From assembly GCA_919902505.1 (NCBI GenBank), contig CAKKRE010000018.1, positions 88,377 to 152,376 on the forward strand: 64,000 bases of DNA, given 5' to 3'. Made by a program: the position numbers and the translations under genes. The stretch's first letter is position 1. Each line of letters opens with the position of its first letter. This document shows, piece after piece, positions 6,990 through 17,298 of the stretch. The DNA is from Nitrospiraceae bacterium (GTDB lineage: Bacteria > Nitrospirota > Nitrospiria > Nitrospirales > Nitrospiraceae). A model generated the notes under the pieces. It saw only the letters and a list, made by a program, of their open reading frames with translations. It was not told the origin of the DNA and ran no database searches.

Positions 6990-8465
6990 CTACTTCAGTA
7001 ACGGCGCGGCTTGGCTGGCCAATGACCACAGGCCGTTGGGGAACAGACCCAGCAGCACGACGCCGGCGAGGGCGCAGGCCAGCACCACAGACAGGGCCGG
7101 AGAGGTTTCCAGCCGTGAATGGGTGGCAATGGCTCCCTCGGCCTCGCGCATATACATGACCATCACGACGCGTAGGTAGTAGAAGGCTGAAATTGCGGCG
7201 AAGATGACGGCCACGATCGCCAGCCATGTCATGCCCCCGTTGACCGCGGCCATGAAAATGTAGAACTTGCCGATGAAGCCTGCGGTCGGGGGAATGCCGG
7301 CCAGCGACACCATGAACACCAGCATGAAAAAGGCGGCGAGCGGTTCGCGTTTGGCCAGCCCGGCATAATCTTCGATCTGGTCGCTCTCTTGCCCTTCCTT
7401 GCGCAACATGCCGACTAAGGCAAACGCTCCGAGCGTCATGAACGAATAGATCGCGATATACAGCAACACGCTCGCGAAACCGGTCGAGGCTCCTTCGCCG
7501 CTGTGGCCGCCTGCCACCACGACTCCGATCAAGGCATACCCGGCATGGGCGATGCTGGAATAGGCCAGCATGCGTTTGATGTTGGTCTGAACGATCGCCA
7601 CCAGGTTCCCCAACGCGAGAGTCGCCAGACAGATCACGGTAAACAGGACCGACCAATCGGCGCTGGCTGCTCCCAGGCCCTCCACGAACACCCGGAGGAA
7701 GGCGCCGAAACTGGCGGCTTTCGAGGCGACGGCCATAAACGCCGTCACGGAGGTCGGGGCCCCCTGATAGACGTCCGGGGTCCACATGTGAAACGGCACG
7801 ACCGCCATTTTGAATCCGAATCCGACCGCCAGCAGCACCAGCGCCATGGAGAGGAGCGGGTCTCCGGTGCCATGTGTGGCGATCGCGGCTGCAATGGCCG
7901 ACAGGCCTGTGCTGCCGGCCAGGCCGAACAACAGCGAAATGCCGTACAGCAAAATTCCGGAAGAGAAGGCGCCCAGCACGAAATATTTGGCCGACGCTTC
8001 CAATGATCGCGCTTCTGTCCGCTTGAGTCCGGCCATCACATAGAGCGAGAGCGACATCAGCTCGGTTCCGAGATAGATGGTCAGCAGATCGGCGCCGGAC
8101 ACCATGACCATCATTCCGGCGAGTGCGAGCAGGATAAAGCCGTAGTACTCCCCGATACTCAGGCGTTCGGCCTTAAGATAAGCCAGGGACAGTAACACGG
8201 TGAGTCCGGTGACGATGTACAGCAACAATTTCCAGAATGCCGCATAGGCATCGATCACGACCATGCCGCTGAACGCGGACACACGCCCGGTCATCTGAGA
8301 GGAGGTCAGGCCGATGCACATGGCCAGCGCACCGAGTGTCAGCCAGGCGAGAACGTCTTTCTTGGAGGCTTCCAGGATGGGGTCCAATGCCAGGATGAGA
8401 CAGGCCGTCCCGATGACGATGAGTTCCGGAAGGATCGTGAGGAGGTCTTGGAGTGGAAAGGTCAT
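6990..8465 (-). CDS. nuoN: NADH-quinone oxidoreductase subunit N
   Basis: A 491-residue antiporter-like membrane subunit of complex I, of the usual length. It contains the conserved Proton_antipo_M core with VVPFHMWTPDVYQGAPTSVTAFMA and the TNIKRMLAYSSIAHAGYALIG segment, both typical of NuoN. It forms one of the proton channels of the membrane arm. It is the last gene of the nuo operon; its ATG overlaps the nuoM stop by 4 bp. Confidence 0.97.
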   Translation of the reverse strand: MTFPLQDLLTILPELIVIGTACLILALDPILEASKKDVLAWLTLGALAMCIGLTSSQMTGRVSAFSGMVVIDAYAAFWKLLLYIVTGLTVLLSLAYLKAERLSIGEYYGFILLALAGMMVMVSGADLLTIYLGTELMSLSLYVMAGLKRTEARSLEASAKYFVLGAFSSGILLYGISLLFGLAGSTGLSAIAAAIATHGTGDPLLSMALVLLAVGFGFKMAVVPFHMWTPDVYQGAPTSVTAFMAVASKAASFGAFLRVFVEGLGAASADWSVLFTVICLATLALGNLVAIVQTNIKRMLAYSSIAHAGYALIGVVVAGGHSGEGASTGFASVLLYIAIYSFMTLGAFALVGMLRKEGQESDQIEDYAGLAKREPLAAFFMLVFMVSLAGIPPTAGFIGKFYIFMAAVNGGMTWLAIVAVIFAAISAFYYLRVVMVMYMREAEGAIATHSRLETSPALSVVLACALAGVVLLGLFPNGLWSLASQAAPLLK

Positions 8466-10030
8466 CGTGCTGCTGCCTGGTCAGAAGATGAGTGGGGAAG
8501 TACTGCTGCGATCGCGGCCGTCGACTGGTCTGCTGTGACCGGAGCCTGCTGCTGCTCGACCGCCACTGCCGGATTCTTCGCACCGCCAAGCAGATGCGTC
8601 ACGCTGGCATGCATACGGGTCAACAACGGGTTTGGGAAGATCCCCAGCACGAACACGAGTACGATCAGCGGGATCAGTGTCGCCGTCTCGCGGGCATTCA
8701 AGTCCAGAAGATGCGCGCGATGGGCGGGAGCCGGGGTGCCGAAGACTACCCGTTGCATGAGCCAGAGGATATAGGCGGCTGCCAGGATCACCCCCAATGC
8801 GGCCAGGGCCGCGGCGAACTGACTCCAGACGAATGTGCCGGCCAGGACTAGAAATTCGCCGACGAAGCTGTTGGTGCCGGGAAGTCCTAAGGACGACAGG
8901 GCAAAAATCATCAGAAAGAGCGCATAACGCGGCATCGGCCCGGCCAGGCCCGTATTGTCCTGAATCTGGCGGCTGTGGGTCCGTTCGTAGATGATTCCGA
9001 CGCACAGGAAGAGGCCCCCGGTGGTGATGCCGTGATTCACCATCTGCATGACCGCCCCTTCGATGCCCTGGATGTTCAGGACAAAAATCCCCAGGGTGAC
9101 GAAACCCATGTGGCTGACGCTGGAGTAGGCGATAAGTTTCTTGATGTCCGTCTGGGCAAGGGCCATGTAGGCGCCGTAAATGATGGCGATGATCGAGAGC
9201 GCGATCATCGGCTTGGTGAAGCTCACGGTGGCGTCCGGCAACATCGGCAGGGTGAAACGAAGGAAGCCGTACGTGCCCATCTTCAACAGGACACTCGCGA
9301 GAATCACGCTGCCTGCCGTTGGTGCCTCCACGTGCGCATCGGGCAACCAGGTATGGAAGGGAAACATCGGCACCTTCACCGCGAAGGCGGCGAAGAAGGC
9401 GAGGAACAACCACATCTGGAGCGAGGCGCTGTAGGTGCCGCGGCTCAACGCCAGGATGTCGAAGGTATGGCCGCCCTGGAAGTACAGGGCGAGGATCGCG
9501 ACCAGGAGCAGCACGCTGCCGGCCAGGGTGTAGAGGAAAAACTTGATCGCTGCATAGAGGCGGTTGGGACCGCCCCAGACGCCGATGAGGAGATACATCG
9601 GGATCAGCATGGCTTCCCAGAACACATAGAACAGCACGAAGTCCAGGGCGACGAACACCCCCAGCATGGCCGTTTCCATGACCAACAGCATCGACATGAA
9701 CAGCTGGACGCGTTTGTCGATCGCCGTCCAGGACACGGTGACACAGAAGGGCATCAGGAATGTCGTCATTAGCACAAGCGGAAAACTGATGCCGTCGAGG
9801 CCCAGGCTGTATTGCACCGGCGGAGAGCTGATCCAGGAGGCTCGCTCCACGAACTGCATCCCGGCGGTGGAGGAATCGAAGAGCCACCAGAGCGGCAGGG
9901 AGAGTACAAAGTCGGCGACCGTCACGCCGAGCGCCAGCCAGCGGGCGGACTCCGCCTTCACCAACAGGCACAATAGGGCTCCTGCCAACGGCAGGAAGAC
10001 GATCAGACTCAGCCAGGGAAACGAGGTCAC
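8462..10030 (-). CDS. nuoM: NADH-quinone oxidoreductase subunit M
   Basis: A 522-residue antiporter-like membrane subunit. The essential pair is visible: E139 in VFWEAMLIPMY and K219 in FAVKVPMFPFHTWLPDAHVEAPT. The segment QTDIKKLIAYSSVSHMGFV is the standard NuoM signature. It pumps protons in the membrane arm next to NuoL and NuoN. The C-terminal tail after about residue 490 is Ala/Gln-rich and looks like a soluble extension. It is 27 bp downstream of nuoL and overlaps nuoN. Only one nuoM is present here, unlike the two-NuoM (2M) complexes reported in Nitrospira, so this operon encodes a canonical complex I. Confidence 0.97.
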   Translation of the reverse strand: MTSFPWLSLIVFLPLAGALLCLLVKAESARWLALGVTVADFVLSLPLWWLFDSSTAGMQFVERASWISSPPVQYSLGLDGISFPLVLMTTFLMPFCVTVSWTAIDKRVQLFMSMLLVMETAMLGVFVALDFVLFYVFWEAMLIPMYLLIGVWGGPNRLYAAIKFFLYTLAGSVLLLVAILALYFQGGHTFDILALSRGTYSASLQMWLFLAFFAAFAVKVPMFPFHTWLPDAHVEAPTAGSVILASVLLKMGTYGFLRFTLPMLPDATVSFTKPMIALSIIAIIYGAYMALAQTDIKKLIAYSSVSHMGFVTLGIFVLNIQGIEGAVMQMVNHGITTGGLFLCVGIIYERTHSRQIQDNTGLAGPMPRYALFLMIFALSSLGLPGTNSFVGEFLVLAGTFVWSQFAAALAALGVILAAAYILWLMQRVVFGTPAPAHRAHLLDLNARETATLIPLIVLVFVLGIFPNPLLTRMHASVTHLLGGAKNPAVAVEQQQAPVTADQSTAAIAAVLPHSSSDQAAAR

Positions 10031-10057
10031 GAATGCGTCCTTCTGTTGCTCGTCATA

Positions 10058-11956
10058 CTAGAACAGCAAATACACCGTCAGAATCACCACGGCGCCCAGC
10101 GTCATGCCGAGCGCGTAATGCTGCGTTTGTCCGCTCTGTGTCAGGCGGATGAACCAGCCGCCCCAGGCAATGGCGCGAGCGACTCCGTTGACCGCCCCGT
10201 CGATAATCGCGACATCGACATGTTTCCAGAGCCCCTGCGCCGCCGATAGGGTCGGGCGGACCAGCGAGCGGTCGTAGGCTTCATCGACATACCATTTGTG
10301 AAGCGATAACTCATAGGCCGCTCGCCATTGCTGCGCGAGCCGGTCCGGTAAGCCGGGATTCAGCACATAGAGATAATAGGCCGCTCCGATCCCCGTGAGC
10401 CCCATCAACGTGGCGACCGCCATGATGCCGTAGGCGGCCGAGCTTTCGTGATGACCGGCTGCTCCTTCGCCATGGAAGACCGGCTCGAGGAACGCGGGAA
10501 TGCCCAGATATCCGGCGACGATGCTTAGGACGGCCAGTACCATCAGCGGAGCGGTCATCGTGGTCGAGGGCTCGTGGACATGGCTTGCGTGATGCGGATC
10601 GACGCGGGATTTCCCCCAGAAGGTGACAAAGACCAGACGGAAACTATAGAAGGCGGTCAATCCTGCCGTCAGCAGCCCGCAGATCGTCAGCACCTGGCCC
10701 AAGGGACCGGATGACCAGGACGAGACGAGCAGGTCGTCTTTGCTGAAGAACCCGGCGGTGAGCGGGAATCCTGCCAACGCAAGTGACCCCACCAGGAATG
10801 TCCAATAGGTGACCGGGAGTTTATCTTTCAAACCGCCCATGTGGCGCATGTCCTGCTCATGGTGCAGGGCGATGATGACCGACCCGCAACCGAGGAACAG
10901 GAGCGCCTTGAAGGCGCCGTGGGTGAGCAGGTGGTACATGCCTGCGCTATAGGCGCCCAAGCCACAGGCCATCACCATGTAGCCCAGCTGACTCATCGTC
11001 GAATAGGCCACCACGCGTTTGATGTCGGTCTGGGTCAGGGCGATGGTGGCGCCCAGCATCATGGTCAGCCCGCCGACCAGCGCCACGACCGTCATGGCTG
11101 TAGGAGATAGGTTATAGAGCGGCGAGAGGCGCGCGACCATGAAGACGCCGGCGGTGACCATGGTCGCGGCATGGATCAGGGCTGAGATCGGCGTCGGACC
11201 TTCCATCGCATCGGGCAGCCAGACGTGCAGCGGGACCTGCGCGGATTTACCCACCGCTCCGGTAAAGAGCAGGAGGCAAATCATGGTCATGACCGAGACA
11301 TCCCAGGTGCCGCCGAAGGGGCCGAGGAGGTTCGTGGCCTTGGAAGCCAGGTCCTGCGCGTGGGCGAACACGGTGGCGTAATCGAGCGAACCGAAGGAGT
11401 ACCAGACGAGGAACAGGCCGAGGATGAAGCCGAAGTCTCCCACGCGATTGACCAGGAAGGCCTTCGTGGCGGCGGCGCAGGCGCTCGCCCGTTCATACCA
11501 ATGGCCGATCAGCAGGTAGGAGCAGAGTCCCACCGCTTCCCAGAAGACGAACAGCTGGAGCAGATTGTCTGCCATCACCAGCATGAGCATGGAGAAGGTG
11601 AACAGGGCGATATAGGCAAAGAAGCGGGCGTAGCCCGGTTCGCCATGCATGTAGCCGATCGTGTAGATGTGCACCAGCGTGCTGACGGTGGTGACCAGAA
11701 TCAACATGACGGCGGTGAGGCGATCGATGGAAATCCCGATGTGAATGTCGAGGTTGCCGGAGGTCAACCAGGTATAGAGGGGCACGTTGATGGACTGGCC
11801 TGTGGCTACGTCATGCAACGCCAGGAGCGAGAGCAGAAACGAACCCACCATGGCCGGAACCGCTACCAGGTGCGCACGGTCTTTGATCCACTGTTCGCCG
11901 ATACCGACGATCAGAAAGGCGAACAACGGGAGAAATGGAATCAACGCATACAGCAT
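10058..11956 (-). CDS. nuoL: NADH-quinone oxidoreductase subunit L
   Basis: A 632-residue membrane subunit, the distal proton pump with the long lateral helix at its C-terminus. Conserved features are E140 in FVFWEAVGLCSYLLIG, RVGDFGFILG, the VGKSAQVPLHVWLPDAMEGPTPISALIHAATMV block and TDIKRVVAYSTMSQLGYM. The domain order (N-terminal Oxidored_q1_N, central Proton_antipo_M, C-terminal helices) is complete. It starts 16 bp after the nuoK stop. Confidence 0.97.
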   Translation of the reverse strand: MLYALIPFLPLFAFLIVGIGEQWIKDRAHLVAVPAMVGSFLLSLLALHDVATGQSINVPLYTWLTSGNLDIHIGISIDRLTAVMLILVTTVSTLVHIYTIGYMHGEPGYARFFAYIALFTFSMLMLVMADNLLQLFVFWEAVGLCSYLLIGHWYERASACAAATKAFLVNRVGDFGFILGLFLVWYSFGSLDYATVFAHAQDLASKATNLLGPFGGTWDVSVMTMICLLLFTGAVGKSAQVPLHVWLPDAMEGPTPISALIHAATMVTAGVFMVARLSPLYNLSPTAMTVVALVGGLTMMLGATIALTQTDIKRVVAYSTMSQLGYMVMACGLGAYSAGMYHLLTHGAFKALLFLGCGSVIIALHHEQDMRHMGGLKDKLPVTYWTFLVGSLALAGFPLTAGFFSKDDLLVSSWSSGPLGQVLTICGLLTAGLTAFYSFRLVFVTFWGKSRVDPHHASHVHEPSTTMTAPLMVLAVLSIVAGYLGIPAFLEPVFHGEGAAGHHESSAAYGIMAVATLMGLTGIGAAYYLYVLNPGLPDRLAQQWRAAYELSLHKWYVDEAYDRSLVRPTLSAAQGLWKHVDVAIIDGAVNGVARAIAWGGWFIRLTQSGQTQHYALGMTLGAVVILTVYLLF

Positions 11957-11972
11957 GATCAGTGCAGTCGGC

Positions 11973-12278
11973 CTATCGTTTCAACAGGTTCAGGTCGTCG
12001 ATATAGATGGATGAATGCGCTCGATGCAGGGCGATAATGATGGCCAGGCCCACGGCCACTTCCGCCGCCGCTACGGTCAAGGCGAAAAAGACGAACACCT
12101 GCCCCGCCACATTGTGAAAGTATTCGGAAAAGGCCACGAAGTTGATGTTCGTGGCATTCAGCATCAATTCAACAGACAGCAGGATCACGATGATGTTGCG
12201 CCGGATCAACACGCCCACCACACCCGTGAGAAACACGAACCCGCTCAGGATCAGATAGTAGGATAAGGGGACAGTCAT
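11973..12278 (-). CDS. nuoK: NADH-quinone oxidoreductase subunit K
   Basis: A 101-residue subunit with three transmembrane helices. The two membrane glutamates needed for proton translocation are at E37 ([15 protein letters not shown]) and E73 ([13 protein letters not shown]), the expected positions. It lies 14 bp after nuoJ and 16 bp before nuoL in the operon. Confidence 0.97.
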   Translation of the reverse strand: MTVPLSYYLILSGFVFLTGVVGVLIRRNIIVILLSVELMLNATNINFVAFSEYFHNVAGQVFVFFALTVAAAEVAVGLAIIIALHRAHSSIYIDDLNLLKR

Positions 12279-12292
12279 GGGATTATCGGTTG

Positions 12293-12805
12293 TTACTGCA
12301 CGGGTTCATTGATGTCTTTCTTTGCCAGGATGATTGCCCCGATCATGGCCACCAGCAGGATCAACGACGCGACCTCGAACGGGAACAAATAGGTCGAGTA
12401 CAAGGCTTCCCCGATCATTTCCGTATTGCCTGGTCCTGCGACCGGATCGGCTGCTGCCGCCGGAGCCATCCTGCTGGTCTGCGACTTGATGAACAGCAGA
12501 ATCACTTCGGTACACAGCATCACCCCGAGCAATCCCGCCACCGGGAGCTGGTTGTGGTAGCGCTCCTCCGACTTGATGCTCAGCAGCATGACCACGAAGA
12601 GGTACAGCACTAGGATCGCGCCGGCATACACGACGATCTGCACCGCTGCGAGGAACTCCGCATGCAGGGTCACGTACAGTCCCGCCACGTGAAAAAACAT
12701 GATCAGCAGGGACAACGCGCTAAAGACCGGGTTTCGCAACGCGACGACCAAGAGGGAGGTGGTTGCGATCACCGCGGCGAAATAGAAGAAGAAAATGTGG
12801 TCCAT
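12293..12805 (-). CDS. nuoJ: NADH-quinone oxidoreductase subunit J
   Basis: A 170-residue subunit with five hydrophobic segments. The conserved stretch [21 protein letters not shown], containing the pi-bulge helix that couples quinone chemistry to pumping, is present near residues 55-76. The end [17 protein letters not shown] matches the family. It follows nuoI after a 130-bp gap in which I see no gene. Confidence 0.96.
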   Translation of the reverse strand: MDHIFFFYFAAVIATTSLLVVALRNPVFSALSLLIMFFHVAGLYVTLHAEFLAAVQIVVYAGAILVLYLFVVMLLSIKSEERYHNQLPVAGLLGVMLCTEVILLFIKSQTSRMAPAAAADPVAGPGNTEMIGEALYSTYLFPFEVASLILLVAMIGAIILAKKDINEPVQ

Positions 12806-12935
12806 GCGTCCGTCGTCTCTTCCGAATCAGATGAAGGTCCTGCCCCCTGTTGCCCTTGCGCCCTGCCCGGTGGCAGCCTGTTCCGCCTCGGTCGTCTCGG
12901 TGTGGGGGGCCAGCACGGAGGACGAGGCGGGTGGC

Positions 12936-13511
12936 CTAGTTCTCCTTTTGCGGGAGATGCTTGAAGGTGACGTTGAAAAACGCCACGTTCGGATGCTGCA
13001 GCTCGAGGCGTTTTTCCCGGACGGGAAATGAACGGTCGCCGATGGCGAGCAGTTGTTGCTTGTTGAGGTGCAGCTGGCGCTTATCGTAGACGGCCCATTC
13101 AAACTCGCGAGTCATGCCCAGGGCATCCACGGGACAGGCGTCGACGCAGAGGCCGCAGAACAGACAGCGCGTCATATCCATGTAGTATTCCTTCGAATAC
13201 CGTTTGGTCGGTTCCCCGGGGACTTCGCCGCTGACGACCCGGATGACCCGCGAGGGGCAGGCCGCTTCGCACAGATCGCAGCCCACGCATTTTTCCGTCC
13301 CGTCGTCATACCGCAGCAACGCCAGCATGCCTCGGTAGTTGTCGGGCAGCAGGCGCTTCTCATGCGGGTATTGCAGCGTGATCGGTTTGTAGTTGAGCAG
13401 GTGTGTCAGTGTCGCCTTCATGCCCACCAGGAGCTCATAGAAGGTCAACGTCTTCAGCCAGTCGCTGAACGACGGTTTCCGCTTGGGTTGCGTTGTGACG
13501 GCGACGTTCAT
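12936..13511 (-). CDS. nuoI: NADH-quinone oxidoreductase subunit I (two 4Fe-4S ferredoxin-like)
   Basis: A 191-residue peripheral subunit with two CxxCxxCxxxC clusters: C75, C78, C81, C85 (CVGCDLCEAACP) and C116, C119, C122, C126 (CLFCGLCVDACP), ligating clusters N6a and N6b that carry electrons from NuoG towards NuoB. An amphipathic N-terminus of about 45 residues precedes the domain, as expected for membrane docking. It starts 9 bp after nuoH. Confidence 0.97.
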   Translation of the reverse strand: MNVAVTTQPKRKPSFSDWLKTLTFYELLVGMKATLTHLLNYKPITLQYPHEKRLLPDNYRGMLALLRYDDGTEKCVGCDLCEAACPSRVIRVVSGEVPGEPTKRYSKEYYMDMTRCLFCGLCVDACPVDALGMTREFEWAVYDKRQLHLNKQQLLAIGDRSFPVREKRLELQHPNVAFFNVTFKHLPQKEN

Positions 13512-13520
13512 TTCGCTCCG

Positions 13521-14591
13521 TTACCGCGGGAAGAAATAAGCGGCAATGGCCGTCAGCACGATGTTGCCCAGTGCGATCGGGAGCATCACTTTCCAGCCGA
13601 ACCGCATCAGTTGGTCGTACCGCAGGCGGGGCAGGGTCGCCCGTAGCCAGAAGAACAGGAACAGGAAGAAGTAGACCTTCGCGGCAAACCAGACGACGTT
13701 TTCAATCCAGGCCAGGCTGTCCAGGCCGATGTACCCCAGGATGGTGCCGGGATAGGGCGCGTTCCATCCGCCGAGGAACAGGGCCGCCGCGACGCAGGAC
13801 ACCAGAATCATGTTGGCGTATTCCGCGATGAAGAAGAAGGCGAAGCGCATGCCGCTGTATTCGGTGAAGAAGCCCGCGACGAGTTCGCTTTCAGCTTCGG
13901 GAAGGTCGAACGGCACCCGGTTGGTTTCAGCGACCGCTGAAATGACATAGACCACGAAAGCGAAGATTTGAGGGAACCCGCCCCAACCGATAACGAACCA
14001 ATTCCAGAACCCGCCGGCCTGCGCTTCCGTGATCTTCACCAGGCTGAGCGAGCCGGATAATAGAATGACGCCCACGATGGCGAGTCCGACGTTCAACTCA
14101 TAGCTGATCACCTGCGCGGCGGAACGGAGTCCGCCGAGAAGGGAATACTTGCTGTTCGAGGCCCAGCCACCCAGGATGATTCCGTAGGCGCCGATGGAGG
14201 CGAAGGCCAAAATGTAGAGGATGCCGATGTTGATGTCGCTGATCACGAACGGCTTGATCTGCATGCCGAACAATTCGATGGTCAGGCTGGGACCGAAGGG
14301 GATCACCGCAAAGCCGATCAACGCGGGCACGAGGGCGAGGATCGGCGCGAGGGTGAAGAGGAATTTATTGGCGCCGGCCGGGATGATGTCTTCTTTGAAG
14401 AACAATTTCAGACCGTCCGCAATCGGTTGCAGGACACCGTAGGGGCCGACTTCCATCGGGCCCATGCGATCCTGCATCCAGGCAAGGACTTTCCGTTCCG
14501 CGAGGGTGAGGACCATGACGGTCAGCATCACCACTCCCATTACCGCGGCGATTTGAGCTAACGACACCGCCAGTCGTAATCCGATTTCCAT
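13521..14591 (-). CDS. nuoH: NADH-quinone oxidoreductase subunit H
   Basis: A 356-residue membrane subunit with about eight helices that forms the quinone cavity with NuoB and NuoD. Signatures are LAERKVLAWMQDRMGPMEVGPYGVLQPIADGLKLFFKED split across residues 31-70, GGWASNSKYSLLGGLRSAAQ, and the acidic loop PEAESELVAGFFTEYSGMRF. The length is slightly greater than the E. coli protein (325). It lies 24 bp after nuoG. Confidence 0.97.
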   Translation of the reverse strand: MEIGLRLAVSLAQIAAVMGVVMLTVMVLTLAERKVLAWMQDRMGPMEVGPYGVLQPIADGLKLFFKEDIIPAGANKFLFTLAPILALVPALIGFAVIPFGPSLTIELFGMQIKPFVISDINIGILYILAFASIGAYGIILGGWASNSKYSLLGGLRSAAQVISYELNVGLAIVGVILLSGSLSLVKITEAQAGGFWNWFVIGWGGFPQIFAFVVYVISAVAETNRVPFDLPEAESELVAGFFTEYSGMRFAFFFIAEYANMILVSCVAAALFLGGWNAPYPGTILGYIGLDSLAWIENVVWFAAKVYFFLFLFFWLRATLPRLRYDQLMRFGWKVMLPIALGNIVLTAIAAYFFPR

Positions 14592-14615
14592 GACAACAAT
14601 ACTCCTCGTCCCGTC

Positions 14616-17285
14616 TTACGAGACCTTCGCGAGAGACACGTGCGCGAGCTTAAAATAGGGGATTTGAGTCCGGGGATCAATCGTCCATTCAGCGAGCTGT
14701 TTGGCCTCGCCGTCGAAATGTTCCGGAAACCACAGCAGGCCGGCCGGCACACGTTCGCGGATCTTCACCGTCGTGATGATGGCGCCGCGTGAGTTGGAGA
14801 CTGTGACCTGCCCTCCGTCCGCCAGGCCGAGCTGAGCTGCATCTGCCGGATTGATGGAGAGGAACCCGTCCTGCTGCAATTGGAGGAGCCCCTTGGAGCG
14901 TGTAGACAGTTTCCCCGAGTGAAACAGCGTTTGCACGAACATCAGCGTAAACGGGCCGTCGTTGGTCTGCCGGGGGTGGCTCACGGCATACCGTGTTGCC
15001 GCGTCAACTGCAAACCCTTCCGTCAGATAACGGTTCAGCACAATCGGGTCGACTTTGGGCGGCGTAGGAGTCGGTCCTAGCAGTCCATAACCGGGGATGA
15101 CCGTCCGAATCTCTTTCAGGATCTCCCGCGCGTCGCCATATTCAAGCGGCGAGCCCATCAGCACGGAGAGCGCCGAGAACATTTCCCAGTCGGGGCGGCT
15201 GTCGCCCACGGGATTGATCGCTTGCCGAACCCCCTGAACATGGCCTTCGGAATTCGTGAAGGTGCCGTCCTTTTCCAGATAGGAGCAGGCGGGGAGCACC
15301 ACATGGGCCATCGCCGCCGTCTCGGTGAGGAACAATTCCTGACAGACCAGCAGGTCCAACTTTCCGAGGGCTTCTTTGGCCTGGGCCGCGGCGGGCAGGG
15401 TGCCGACCGGGTTTTCTCCGACCACGAACATGGCCTTGAGAGTGCCCTTGTTCGCGGCGGCAAGCATCTCGGTCAGCGAGGCGCCGGGAGTGCGCGGCAA
15501 GTCTTCGCGCCACACGGCTGCGATGCGATCGCGGACAGGTTGGTCGTCGAGCGGAGCGGGTCCGGGAAAGAATTCGGCGACGGCGCCCATTTCGACGGCG
15601 CCTTGATCGTTATTTTCTTCGGCGAGCGGCCCGAGTCCGCAGCCCGGCTTGTCGAGTTTTCCGAGCAGAATCAGCAGGTCCAGGAGATTCGTGACCGTCG
15701 CGTCTCCGCCCGGATGGCGCAGCACGCCGTTGCCGACCAGGATGACCAGCCGGTTGGCTTTCGCCAGCATGTTGGCGGCCTCTGCCCATTGGGTGCGGTT
15801 TTGGCCGGTCGCCGTCTCCAGGGTTTCCCACGAGGTGCCCTGCAGAGCGGAAGTCAGACGCTGCACGAAGGCCGGCGCCTGCTGCGCGACGGCGGCATCG
15901 ACCAGGTTGGCTTCGATGACGGCCTTGGTGACACCTAGCACGGTATTGCCGAATTGCGCGGGATGCGTCGGGAAATGCTGTAGGGCCAGGTTCGCGATGT
16001 TGCTCAGCGTATCGATGGCCGGCTGGAGCGTTTCCACGGTCACGAGACTGGCCTGCCGTTTCTTGACGGCTTCTTTGACCTTGAGCCCGGTGATCGGGCT
16101 GGTCTCGGTGATGTTCGTGCCGACCAGGAGCAATGCATTCGCGGCGACGATGTCTTCAAAGGCGATGGTCCAACGATGGGTGCCCTGCACGCGTCGGAGC
16201 GCTTGCACCCCGTTGAGGTGGCCATACCGCGCGCTGCTGTCGATCCGGTTGGTGCCGATCACCTGGCGCATGAACTTTTGGAATACATAGAGGTCTTCGT
16301 TCGTGCAACGGGAGCCGATGAGTCCACCGAACGCATCCGCGCCCTGCGCCAGCTTCAGGCGGAGCGCCTGTTCGGCGGCATATTCCAGCGCGTCTTCCCA
16401 GGTGGTCTCGACCAACGCGCCTTCGCGGCGGATCAACGGATGTGTGAGGCGGTCGGCGTGGCTGCTGGCATGGAAGCCGAAGAATCCCCGGGCGCAGAGG
16501 TCGCCGTTATTCCGTCCGGCTCCGTGTGCGGAGTTCACCTCGATCAGTTCATTGCCCTTGGTCTGCACGGTGATTCGGCAGCCGTCGCCGCAGAAGGTGC
16601 AGATCGTGTCGGCCCGCTTGAGCATCCAGGGGCGATACTCATACATGGAGAGCCGGCTCGTAATGGCGCCGACGGGGCAGATCTGGATGCAGCCTCCGCA
16701 GAATTCGCAGTCCAGTTCGTGCGGGCCGAAGTGTTTGATCTCGGTCATGGTGCCGCGCCCCACCGGAGCCAGCGCCTTCACGTCCATGATCTCGTCGCAA
16801 TACCGCACGCAGCGCAAACATTGCACACAGCGGTTCATCTGCGTTTCGATGAGGGGGCTGAAGTATTCTTTCTGGAAGATGCGTTTGGTTTCCGTAAACC
16901 GGCTGGTCGTCGGGGTGTATTGATGCGAGAAATCCTGGAGGTCGCATTTTCCGCCCTGGTCGCAGACCGGGCAATCCAGCGGATGGTTGGCCAGGATGAA
17001 TTCCAGGACCGACTTGTGGGCATCGTCCACCGTGGTCGTGGCGGTGCGCACGGCCATGCCTTCGGCGACCGGCGTGCTGCAGGCGGTCTGGAGCTTCGGC
17101 ATCTTCTCGATTTCGACCAGGCACATCCGGCAGTTGGCGTCCGGCTTCAGCTTGGGGTGGTAACAAAAATGCGGAATCATCACCCCGACGCGCCGCGCCG
17201 CTTCGATCACCAGGGTTCCCTTGGGAACCGCGACCGTCGTGCCGTCGATCGTGAGCCGGACTGTTTCTGGTTTTGGATCAGGCAT
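14616..17285 (-). CDS. nuoG: NADH-quinone oxidoreductase subunit G
   Basis: An 889-residue subunit of the electron-input arm. The N-terminus has a 2Fe-2S site (C41, C52, C55, C69), the HPLDCPVCDQGGKCDLQD His/Cys cluster site, CVQCLRCVRYC and CEFCGGCIQICP ferredoxin motifs, then CTFCGDGC at the start of a molybdopterin oxidoreductase-like domain that runs to the end. This long form with the extra Mo-bis-MGD-like domain resembles E. coli NuoG. I chose the ATG at 17283-17285 where homology begins; an ATG 12 nt upstream is an alternative. A TGAAACGT-type repeat lies just upstream, between nuoF and nuoG. Confidence 0.95.
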   Translation of the reverse strand: MPDPKPETVRLTIDGTTVAVPKGTLVIEAARRVGVMIPHFCYHPKLKPDANCRMCLVEIEKMPKLQTACSTPVAEGMAVRTATTTVDDAHKSVLEFILANHPLDCPVCDQGGKCDLQDFSHQYTPTTSRFTETKRIFQKEYFSPLIETQMNRCVQCLRCVRYCDEIMDVKALAPVGRGTMTEIKHFGPHELDCEFCGGCIQICPVGAITSRLSMYEYRPWMLKRADTICTFCGDGCRITVQTKGNELIEVNSAHGAGRNNGDLCARGFFGFHASSHADRLTHPLIRREGALVETTWEDALEYAAEQALRLKLAQGADAFGGLIGSRCTNEDLYVFQKFMRQVIGTNRIDSSARYGHLNGVQALRRVQGTHRWTIAFEDIVAANALLLVGTNITETSPITGLKVKEAVKKRQASLVTVETLQPAIDTLSNIANLALQHFPTHPAQFGNTVLGVTKAVIEANLVDAAVAQQAPAFVQRLTSALQGTSWETLETATGQNRTQWAEAANMLAKANRLVILVGNGVLRHPGGDATVTNLLDLLILLGKLDKPGCGLGPLAEENNDQGAVEMGAVAEFFPGPAPLDDQPVRDRIAAVWREDLPRTPGASLTEMLAAANKGTLKAMFVVGENPVGTLPAAAQAKEALGKLDLLVCQELFLTETAAMAHVVLPACSYLEKDGTFTNSEGHVQGVRQAINPVGDSRPDWEMFSALSVLMGSPLEYGDAREILKEIRTVIPGYGLLGPTPTPPKVDPIVLNRYLTEGFAVDAATRYAVSHPRQTNDGPFTLMFVQTLFHSGKLSTRSKGLLQLQQDGFLSINPADAAQLGLADGGQVTVSNSRGAIITTVKIRERVPAGLLWFPEHFDGEAKQLAEWTIDPRTQIPYFKLAHVSLAKVS

Positions 17286-17298
17286 AATGGCCGTCATT

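Noticed and set aside
8481..9971. 496-codon minus-strand frame inside nuoM in another phase
   Set aside because: Composition is Arg/His/Pro/Gly-rich low complexity typical of a frame-shifted high-GC gene; nuoM itself is intact.
11225..12037. Long plus-strand reading frame (270 codons) opposite nuoL and nuoK
   Set aside because: It is antisense to two clear complex I genes, rich in Gln/His/Arg/Glu as expected from the opposite strand of membrane-protein codons, and lacks any family signature.
12806..12935. Possible small extra gene between nuoI and nuoJ
   Set aside because: The 130-bp gap has no start with a ribosome site and no coding-like composition.
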